Positions 8,931-15,124 of a stretch of 40,573 nucleotides of DNA are shown in pieces. A program made the translations under genes and the position numbers. The notes beneath the pieces were generated by a model that saw only the letters and a program-made list of their open reading frames with translations, searched no databases and was not told the origin of the DNA. The DNA lies in the NCBI GenBank assembly GCA_934463165.1, contig CAKSJG010000025.1, positions 1 to 40,573 of the forward strand. The letters are read 5' to 3'. How positions within the stretch are numbered: position 1 is the stretch's first letter; the number at the start of each line of letters is the position of its first letter. This DNA is from an uncultured Clostridia bacterium. Its GTDB lineage: Bacteria; Bacillota; Clostridia; UMGS1810.

Positions 8931-8967
8931 AACATATTTAAAGGTTGAAAAACCAAAGTAATATGTT
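8931..8967 (+). promoter_or_regulatory. Hairpin in the 5' leader of the SLOG gene
   Basis: AACATATT (8931-8938) pairs with AATATGTT (8960-8967). Inside it, GGTT (8943-8946) and AACC (8951-8954) close a GAAA tetraloop. The element lies between the predicted promoter and the start codon at 9013. It has no terminator-like U tract. Confidence 0.45.
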
Positions 8968-9012
8968 TTACAAAACTACCAATAAAATTATATTTATATG
9001 GAGTGATGTTAT

Positions 9013-9549
9013 ATGAATGAAGAAGAATTAAGAAAACATCGATGCTGTTTTACAGGACATCGACCGGAAAAATTGATGTATTCAGAAAATCAAATTAAGC
9101 CACTTTTAGAAAAAACCATTGACAATGCAATCTCTGACGGATATGTAACATTTATAACAGGTATGGCTCGCGGAACTGACATATGGGCAGCTGAAATTGT
9201 AATTGAAAGAAAAAAATATAACGAAAACTTACATTTGATATGCGCTATACCTCACCCCCGTTTTGAAATGCATCGTGGAATACACGAAGAAGAAAAATAT
9301 AGAAATATAATTAAAAATGCGGACTATGTAAAAACAATAAGTAACCATTATTTTAAAGCATGCTATCAGATAAGAAATGAATTTATGGTGGACAGATCGA
9401 ACAGAGTCATTGCGGTTTACAACGGCGGTGAGTTTAAATATACAAGCCGGAAAGAATTAATTGATTTTTGCGTAAAGCATATGGCAAACCATGCTTCATA
9501 TGACTACTGCAAATTTATAAAATCAGGATATGATTCTATTGCTCCGTAG
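9013..9549 (+). CDS. SLOG/DUF1273 family protein (YpsA-like)
   Basis: The 178-residue length is normal for the YpsA/DUF1273 group of the SLOG superfamily, Rossmann-like proteins thought to bind nucleotides or nucleotide-derived ligands. Visible signatures are CCFTGHRPEKL at the N-terminus, the glycine-rich GMARGTDIWAAE (about residue 50), IPHPRFE and RNEFMVDRSNRVIAVYNGG. GGAGTGA six bases upstream fixes the start. It stands alone under a strong promoter, divergent from an XRE regulator. The biochemical role is not known; YpsA in Bacillus has been tied to cell division, and other SLOG proteins act in immunity or signalling. Its 3' end overlaps the convergent kinase gene by 46 bases. Confidence 0.9.
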   Translation: MNEEELRKHRCCFTGHRPEKLMYSENQIKPLLEKTIDNAISDGYVTFITGMARGTDIWAAEIVIERKKYNENLHLICAIPHPRFEMHRGIHEEEKYRNIIKNADYVKTISNHYFKACYQIRNEFMVDRSNRVIAVYNGGEFKYTSRKELIDFCVKHMANHASYDYCKFIKSGYDSIAP

Positions 9550-10445
9550 CGCATTACACTTTCGCCGCAGTATTCATTTGATGCCTTTAGAAGTAATTTC
9601 AATCTGCTTTCTGTTAAGCTGTCGTCAAACCCATATCTGTGCAAGCCATATAAAAACGAGCCGATAAATGCATCCCCTGCGCCTGTAGTATCTTTTGCCT
9701 CAACCCCATTTGATTCAGCAAATGCTTTGGCTTTGTCGGTATAAGCATATGCTCCGCCGGCACCGCAGGTACATATTACAAGCTTTGCATATCTAAGTAA
9801 TTCCATACAGCCTTTCTTTATATCCGCTGTTCCTGTAATAAACTCAATTTCTTCATCCGATACTTTCACAATATCCGCCGTCGGCAAAAATTCGTCAATC
9901 GCCGTTTTTAACGCCCGTTTATCATTCCATAGCGGGAATCTTATGTTGGGATCAAAGCTGATGATCGCACCGCTGCTTTTTGCAAACTCAATTGCTTTTT
10001 TATGTGCTTCTTTCATCGGTGAGTCTACCAATGACACCGAGCAGAAATGCAGAGCAAAACAATCATTAAAAATATCTTCCGTTAAGTTATCCGCGCTGTA
10101 GAGCATATCGGCAGAAGGATTTCTGTAGAATGAAAAAGTCCTGTTTCCGATTTTGTCCAGGCTCACAAACGCCAGTGCGGTATTTGCTTTTTTTGTGAAC
10201 AGAACATGGTCTGTTCCAATATGAAATCCGGTAAGCGCGTCCGCAATTTTATGACCGAAAGGATCATCGCCCAGTTGAGTGATAAGCTGTGTTTTTCCAC
10301 CTAATTTTGAAAACGCTCCGAGCACGTTTGTCGGCGCGCCGCCAATTTTCGGTGCAAACGCCGTCACCTCCGAAAAATCGCAGCCGGTTTTATTTGGTAT
10401 AAAGTCTATCAATGCTTCACCGATAGCAATCAACGTATTTTTCAT
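9504..10445 (-). CDS. PfkB-family sugar kinase, probable fructokinase
   Basis: This ribokinase-fold kinase of 313 residues phosphorylates a sugar, most likely a ketohexose, with ATP. It has the N-terminal GGAPTNVLGAFSKLGG motif, TALAFVSLD, SFDPNIRFPLW and the catalytic DTTGAGDAF anion hole near residue 255, as in fructokinases of the ScrK type. Start ATG 10445 has AGGGTGA six bases upstream; the TTG at 10451 is less likely. It is the last gene of a minus-strand operon with a polyol dehydrogenase, which suggests it phosphorylates the ketose that enzyme makes. The 3' end runs 46 bases into the convergent SLOG gene. Confidence 0.9.
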   Translation of the reverse strand: MKNTLIAIGEALIDFIPNKTGCDFSEVTAFAPKIGGAPTNVLGAFSKLGGKTQLITQLGDDPFGHKIADALTGFHIGTDHVLFTKKANTALAFVSLDKIGNRTFSFYRNPSADMLYSADNLTEDIFNDCFALHFCSVSLVDSPMKEAHKKAIEFAKSSGAIISFDPNIRFPLWNDKRALKTAIDEFLPTADIVKVSDEEIEFITGTADIKKGCMELLRYAKLVICTCGAGGAYAYTDKAKAFAESNGVEAKDTTGAGDAFIGSFLYGLHRYGFDDSLTESRLKLLLKASNEYCGESVMRYGAIESYPDFINLQ

Positions 10446-10459
10446 AATCAATCACCCTA

Positions 10460-11137
10460 TTATATTTCATTCTGAAGGAACTCAATTAACATATCAGCCA
10501 AGATTTTATGACCCGCATCATTAAAATGAAGTCCGTCTGCCGTGTATTTTTCTTTATGCTCCGCTATGTTGGGATTTATCGGAAGTGTTTCATATAAATT
10601 TAAAACCGGTATCCTATGATCTTTTCCCGTTTCCTTTATAACTCTCACATAATCAGACAACGGTTTTGCATCAGCTCTTTTCATTTCACGGTTTGACGGC
10701 TTTTCATCATTCAACGTATCATACTGCATATGCGCCGGTGTCATGAATATCTTTTTTACCTCGGGATAAAGCTCTTTGAGCAACCGCATCAAAAATTCCA
10801 CACTACCGCAGAACGTTGCGGGGGTTGTATCACCGATTTTGCCGAACGGTGCATCGCCGTGGATATAATCGTTCACACCGCCGTATACAACTATTATATC
10901 GGCTTGGGGATTTAAGTCATATGCTCTCCCGCAAAAGCATAAATCGTATCGCGGCTTGTCACTTGGTTTACTTTGATGCGCAATTCTTGTACCGCCGATA
11001 CCGTAATTATACACCGCTTTCAGCTTGCATTTCTTTCTGATAATATTGTCATAACGGTTGTTGGCGCAGTCCTCAACCCCGACCCCCTCCGTAATGCTGT
11101 CTCCCAAAAAATCCATTATTTTTCCCGCTAAATTCAT
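10460..11137 (-). CDS. SGNH/GDSL-family hydrolase
   Basis: This protein of 225 residues has the four SGNH blocks: GDSITEG (nucleophile Ser, block I), GIGGTRIAH (block II Gly), YGGVNDY (block III Asn) and DGLHFNDAGH (catalytic Asp and His, block V). The family hydrolyses esters such as acetylated sugars or lipids. There is no signal peptide, so it acts in the cytoplasm. I choose ATG 11137 because AAGGATGAG lies just upstream; a TTG nine codons earlier is also open. It sits 23 bases after the dehydrogenase and 14 bases before the kinase. Removing acyl groups from an imported polyol derivative would fit, but that is inference. Confidence 0.87.
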   Translation of the reverse strand: MNLAGKIMDFLGDSITEGVGVEDCANNRYDNIIRKKCKLKAVYNYGIGGTRIAHQSKPSDKPRYDLCFCGRAYDLNPQADIIVVYGGVNDYIHGDAPFGKIGDTTPATFCGSVEFLMRLLKELYPEVKKIFMTPAHMQYDTLNDEKPSNREMKRADAKPLSDYVRVIKETGKDHRIPVLNLYETLPINPNIAEHKEKYTADGLHFNDAGHKILADMLIEFLQNEI

Positions 11138-11160
11138 TGTATTCTCATCCTTTTCGATTC

Positions 11161-12186
11161 TCAAATATTTGGATTTATTATAAATTTACCCTTGCTTCTC
11201 AGCTTTCCGTCACCTAAAATTTCCGGCAATTCCTCGATTTTTGCAATCTTGTATATCATAGATTTTACATCGATTCTTCCCGAATCAATCATTTCTATTG
11301 CTCTTTGCTGTGTATACGGATTTATATAAGAAGCTTTTATTTCAAGCTCTTTTTTAAAAATTTCAAATGGCTTAACAGCTATGGTATCATCAGGTGCTGT
11401 CAGCCCGAAAAACATTACAATTGACTTCTTACCGGCAAGCTTTACCGCTTGTTTCATAGTCTCTGCACGCCCTACACACTCGATCACTTTTGTTATTCGT
11501 TGGATTCCGTGTTCCGCTAATACATTTTCGACATCTTCCGTAATTGGATTGATACATAGGTCTGCACCAAATTTCTTTGCGAGTTTTCGTTTTTCTTCTT
11601 CCGGCTCTATTGCAATCAGTTTTGCAGCGCCTGCTGTTTTTGCCAGCTGAAGCATGATTAATCCAATCATTCCGCATCCAATCACCAGAACAATATCGTC
11701 TGTTTTTAAATCACATAAATCTATTCCATGCATACAACAGGAAACAGGCTCGCTCATCGCCGCTTCTTCAAACGATGTTTTATCCGCAATTTTATAAACC
11801 TGACTTTGAGGAACTGCACAAAACTGTTCAAATCCACCATTTACTGTAGTTCCTATTCCGATTATATTTTCACAAAAGTGTCCTATAGCACTTTTGCAAT
11901 AATAACATTTTCCGCAAAGCTTATTTGGGTCAACACATACTCTGTCGCCTATTTTTATATCGTCCACTTCAGAACCCACATCTGTCACAATTCCGGCAAA
12001 TTCATGCCCAAGAACTGTCCCCGGCGGAGTTGCAGCTGCCCCCTCATCTCCTTCATAAATATGAATATCGGTGCCGCATATCCCACAAGCCATTACTTTA
12101 ACAACAACCTCATCCGCTTTTGCTGTCGGCTTGTTGATATTTTTTATTTTTAAATCATGTTTTCCATAAAAAACAGCAGCCTTCAT
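11161..12186 (-). CDS. Zinc-dependent medium-chain dehydrogenase (sorbitol/polyol dehydrogenase-like)
   Basis: This medium-chain dehydrogenase has 341 residues. Catalytic zinc ligands are in CGICGTDIHIYEG and GHEFAGIV; the four-cysteine structural zinc lobe is CGKCYYCKSAIGHFC; the NAD(P)-binding turn is IGCGMIGLIMLQLAK. Among relatives the layout is closest to sorbitol, threonine and butanediol dehydrogenases, and a polyol substrate fits the neighbouring PfkB kinase. GGAGG ahead of the ATG supports the start. It is the second gene of the DeoR-flanked operon, 14 bases after the GDPD-PHP gene. Confidence 0.9.
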   Translation of the reverse strand: MKAAVFYGKHDLKIKNINKPTAKADEVVVKVMACGICGTDIHIYEGDEGAAATPPGTVLGHEFAGIVTDVGSEVDDIKIGDRVCVDPNKLCGKCYYCKSAIGHFCENIIGIGTTVNGGFEQFCAVPQSQVYKIADKTSFEEAAMSEPVSCCMHGIDLCDLKTDDIVLVIGCGMIGLIMLQLAKTAGAAKLIAIEPEEEKRKLAKKFGADLCINPITEDVENVLAEHGIQRITKVIECVGRAETMKQAVKLAGKKSIVMFFGLTAPDDTIAVKPFEIFKKELEIKASYINPYTQQRAIEMIDSGRIDVKSMIYKIAKIEELPEILGDGKLRSKGKFIINPNI

Positions 12187-12200
12187 TTTTTATCCTCCTT

Positions 12201-13787
12201 TTATACAATTGCACATGGTATTGCGCATCTCTTTTTGTAATAATACGTATTCTTAAATCCGATTTTTTTTAGCATATCATAAAGCATATCAAATTCATTT
12301 GCTGAATTTTCCATAATATGCGCATCGGAACCTGTTGTGATTAAATATCCTCCCATATCTTTATACATTTGGATTATATGCTGTTCCGGCATAAATTCAC
12401 AATATCCGCTTCCGTTATACACACATGAAGTATTAACTTCAAGTGCAATTTTATGCTCGATAATATATTTTAAAATCTGTTTTATCTTATCTTCATAATC
12501 GCTGCAATCAATGTCCATATCATATTTCCCGCTTATATACCGCAATGGGCAAGTCAGATGAGCCAGAATATCCAAATCACAATTTTCAAGCATATATATA
12601 ATATCATCAAAATACTGATGCAAATACTCTCCTGTCATGACCATACCCATTTTTGCGAAGTCAATTTGTGAATAAGGCATTGTATATCCTTCAAATCTTA
12701 CCGCATGAACCGAACCGATTACAACATCAAAATCGTTTTTTCTCAAAATCTCCTCTGCAACCTCTTTGTGCCAGAATACCTCTCCCATTTCCACACCATG
12801 CAAAACCATAATGTCACCGTCATTTTTCTTTGCATCTGCAATGGATTCCTTCACGAGCCGATTTAAATCCAAAGTTTCATAATACTCTATATCACAATGA
12901 TCTGTCACTGCGAATCCCGAAAGACCACGTTCGGCAGCTTTTGATGCCATATCGGAAATTTCACATTCCGAATCATGAGAATGTTTTGAATGGATATGCA
13001 TGTCAAATCGATAATTTATATTTTTGATCGGCTTGATGGTTCCGTCCGTTTCTACAATATCAGGATTTAAATTTTCTGCCGCATCGAAAAAATATTGATA
13101 ATCGGTCAACAACCATATTCCAAGCCGTGAATATTTTTTTACAAGCTGCGCCAATTTACGATCGGCAAACGGGATTCGCACCCATGATGTATCTTCACAT
13201 TCATACGGCAGCCATACCGTAAGGTGTTCTCGGTCAATAATTGCGCATAGTTTCTTAAGTATATCTTCTGTAACAATACCGTCATAATCTACTGATATTC
13301 CGCTAACCCTTGACAGACACATTTTTATAAACTCAATGTCATTGGAGGTTACTGAAATATAGTCAGCATATTTTTCTGTTTGCGAAAAAAATATATCAAG
13401 AATGTTTTCAGGAAAATTCTGAATTTTATTATCAACCTTTAAATGTATTTCATTTTCTTTTGCAAATTCTAACACCTCAGAGAACAGCGGCAATTTTTCG
13501 CTTTGATATTTTTTTGAAAAGCCTATACCAAAATCATACATCAATGCTTCATGATATGTTATTTCATTTATATTTGTTTTTTGCTCTATTGCCGTTCCGT
13601 CAGGATTTCTTGCTGTACGATTTATTGTTTTGTCATGCAAAACGACTATTTTATTATCTGATGTATATTCCAAATCAAGTTCTATAACGTCATATCCCTG
13701 AGCCGCAGCGCATAGGAAAGCTGACATTGTGTTTTCCGGGCATTCACTTGCCACGCCTTTATGTGCTTGCAATTTTATATTACACAC
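12201..13787 (-). CDS. Glycerophosphodiester phosphodiesterase fused to a PHP-type phosphoesterase
   Basis: Two hydrolase domains are joined in one protein of about 528 residues. Domain 1 (about 5-260) is GDPD-like: AHKGVASECPENTMSAF, IELDLEYTSDNKIVVLHD and the closing DIVETDGTI. The usual H-R-G is H-K-G here. Domain 2 (about 262-528) is a PHP domain of the histidinol-phosphatase type, with HIHSKHSHDSE, VTDHCD, HGVEMGE, GSVHAV, AHLTCPLRY and GSDAH, giving a full set of metal ligands. Family knowledge predicts cleavage of a phosphodiester and removal of the remaining phosphate. I pick GTG 13787 because GAGGGTGA precedes it at good spacing; the TTG at 13802 lies inside that site. It is the first gene of the operon. 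Confidence 0.87.
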   Translation of the reverse strand: MCNIKLQAHKGVASECPENTMSAFLCAAAQGYDVIELDLEYTSDNKIVVLHDKTINRTARNPDGTAIEQKTNINEITYHEALMYDFGIGFSKKYQSEKLPLFSEVLEFAKENEIHLKVDNKIQNFPENILDIFFSQTEKYADYISVTSNDIEFIKMCLSRVSGISVDYDGIVTEDILKKLCAIIDREHLTVWLPYECEDTSWVRIPFADRKLAQLVKKYSRLGIWLLTDYQYFFDAAENLNPDIVETDGTIKPIKNINYRFDMHIHSKHSHDSECEISDMASKAAERGLSGFAVTDHCDIEYYETLDLNRLVKESIADAKKNDGDIMVLHGVEMGEVFWHKEVAEEILRKNDFDVVIGSVHAVRFEGYTMPYSQIDFAKMGMVMTGEYLHQYFDDIIYMLENCDLDILAHLTCPLRYISGKYDMDIDCSDYEDKIKQILKYIIEHKIALEVNTSCVYNGSGYCEFMPEQHIIQMYKDMGGYLITTGSDAHIMENSANEFDMLYDMLKKIGFKNTYYYKKRCAIPCAIV

Positions 13788-13809
13788 AATAATCACCCTC
13801 AAAAATATA

Positions 13810-13838
13810 TTGACATTGCTAACAATTATATATATAAT
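13810..13838 (+). promoter_or_regulatory. Promoter of the deoR-type gene
   Basis: -35 TTGACA (13810-13815), a 17-base spacer and -10 TATAAT (13833-13838), all at consensus. The -10 shares its bases with the opposing promoter of the GDPD-PHP operon. Confidence 0.8.
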
Positions 13839-13862
13839 AAAACATATCAGGCATTAAGTCAA
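13834..13862 (-). promoter_or_regulatory. Promoter of the GDPD-PHP / dehydrogenase / esterase / kinase operon
   Basis: On the minus strand: -35 TTGACT (13857-13862), a 17-base spacer and -10 TATTAT (13834-13839). It overlaps the plus-strand -10 almost base for base, so only one polymerase could bind at a time. Confidence 0.72.
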
Positions 13863-13928
13863 TACAAACCACTTAAAATGATAAAATGAGCATATTTTTG
13901 ATTGTATTATTTATTATACGGAGGGTAT

Positions 13929-14654
13929 ATGAGCAAAGAACGTGAAAAAGAGATCCTAAAACTATTGCTTTCCAAAAAGAAAGTAATGGTAAATGAGCTT
14001 GCAAAGCTGCTTTTTACAAGTGAATCATCCATTCGCCGGGATTTGGCAAATCTCGAAAATCAACATCTTATCAAAAGAATACACGGCGGCGCAATGATTG
14101 AGGAAAAGAGCATATCTACACTAAAGATTCCATTCGTAATCCGCGAACTGGAGCAAAGCGACGCTAAAATTGAGATTGCAAAACAAGCCATCAATTATGT
14201 CAATGACTACGATGTTATATTTCTTGACGCCTCCTCAAGCGCCTATAGTTTAGTGCCGTTTCTCGCCATGAAAAATCACCTTACAGTAATAACAAGCGGT
14301 ATAAAAACGCTTTTGAAGCTTGGTGATTATGGAATAAAAGCAATAAGTACCGGAGGGGAACTTTTACCTGCCTGCCAATCGCTTGTAGGCGAAGAAACTT
14401 ATAAAACCATTGAATCATTCAATGCTAATGCCGTATTTTTTTCGTGTCGTGGCCTGTCTCATGACGGCTATCTTACTGATATTTCAGATCAGGAAAATAA
14501 TGTACGCAGAAAAATGATTGCACATTCTCAAAATTCTTATCTTTTATGCGCGAGCAATAAGCTGAACAAAAAATATTTTCATAATTTATGTACAGTTAAA
14601 GGTATTTCAAAAGTAATATGCGAAGTGCCCATTGAGCAAGAGTTTACAAATTAG
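13929..14654 (+). CDS. DeoR-family sugar-operon regulator
   Basis: This protein of 241 residues has an N-terminal DeoR winged helix (EREKEILKLLLSKKKVMVNELAKLL, then SSIRRDLANLE and RIHGGA) and a C-terminal DeoRC sensor domain (DVIFLDASSSAYSLVPFL, VITSGIKTLLKLGD, STGGELLPACQSLVG). DeoR regulators usually sense a phosphorylated sugar and repress the adjacent catabolic operon. Start ATG 13929 has CGGAGGGT upstream; nine more codons are open before it but lack support. It is divergent from the GDPD-PHP operon with shared promoter bases, so it is the likely regulator of that operon and of itself. Confidence 0.93.
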   Translation: MSKEREKEILKLLLSKKKVMVNELAKLLFTSESSIRRDLANLENQHLIKRIHGGAMIEEKSISTLKIPFVIRELEQSDAKIEIAKQAINYVNDYDVIFLDASSSAYSLVPFLAMKNHLTVITSGIKTLLKLGDYGIKAISTGGELLPACQSLVGEETYKTIESFNANAVFFSCRGLSHDGYLTDISDQENNVRRKMIAHSQNSYLLCASNKLNKKYFHNLCTVKGISKVICEVPIEQEFTN

Positions 14655-14733
14655 ATTATTGTGATAAAACAATTTTCTTCAATGATAATCACAAATACAC
14701 TATTAATAAGAAAATATTATAAAATTTTTATTT

Positions 14734-14759
14734 AATGTTAATATATTTATATTAACATT
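14734..14759. terminator. Perfect AT-rich palindrome downstream of the deoR-type gene
   Basis: AATGTTAATATA (14734-14745) pairs perfectly with TATATTAACATT (14748-14759) across a two-base centre. T-rich DNA follows on both strands. It could end deoR transcription but, being purely A/T, could equally be a protein-binding site. Confidence 0.45.
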
Positions 14760-14780
14760 TCATTTTGGATGTTTTTAATT

Positions 14781-14858
14781 ATGCCAAGGTATAAATTAAG
14801 TCCCGAAGAGCGGGCGCCGGAGCAAGATCGCATGGACAATTTTTGTGTAACATTATGA
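14781..14858 (+). pseudogene. Possible 25-codon fragment of a mobile-element gene
   Basis: A short frame begins MPRYKLSPEERAPEQDRMDN and ends five residues later. It is locally GC-rich (GCGGGCGCCGG), unlike the very AT-rich flanks, and has no ribosome binding site. The start resembles, from memory, the N-terminus of small regulator or sigma-like proteins carried by conjugative elements; I cannot confirm this. It is most likely debris. Confidence 0.25.
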
Positions 14859-14860
14859 AA

Positions 14861-14891
14861 GGGCTGAAAGCCATAATTCGACTTTCAGCCC
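14861..14891 (-). terminator. Hairpin downstream of the GG-leader peptide gene
   Basis: GGGCTGAAAG (14861-14870) pairs perfectly with CTTTCAGCCC (14882-14891) across an 11-base loop. Read on the minus strand it lies 58 bases after the peptide stop and is followed by TTTCATAATGTT, a weak U tract. It is the likely 3' end of the giant-protein/peptide transcript. Confidence 0.6.
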
Positions 14892-14948
14892 ACAAAACTA
14901 CTTAGACTATATTATCTCATTTAGGAGTAATTTTGGTGTTATCTTAAT

Positions 14949-15104
14949 TCAAATCTTATTTTTTGTATTCTGTGAAATATCCATCGTTTTTTTATAATGT
15001 ATTTTTTTGAGTGTTCCTCCGGAAACATCATTCACTTCATCCAAGGTTAATTCCTTATCTTTTAATACTTCATCATTTGTTGTGATTTTCTTTTCGTCTT
15101 TCAT
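14949..15104 (-). CDS. Double-glycine leader peptide, predicted substrate of the NHLM/C39 exporter
   Basis: This is a 51-codon gene with a strong ribosome binding site, GGAGG (15113-15117), eight bases before the ATG. The product has a 30-residue acidic leader ending ELTLDEVNDVSGG. Counting back from the cut, this gives L-12, E-8, V-7, V-4, G-2 and G-1, the pattern recognised by C39 peptidases of bacteriocin exporters. The 21-residue core starts TLKKIHYKKT and ends TKNKI; it has six lysines, one histidine, one acidic residue and no cysteine. It begins 20 bases after the stop of the giant surface protein, so they are co-transcribed. No modification enzyme is nearby, so an unmodified cationic peptide is likely. 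Bacteriocin versus signal peptide cannot be decided. Confidence 0.82.
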   Translation of the reverse strand: MKDEKKITTNDEVLKDKELTLDEVNDVSGGTLKKIHYKKTMDISQNTKNKI

Positions 15105-15124
15105 TATTTTAGCCTCCATTAAAA

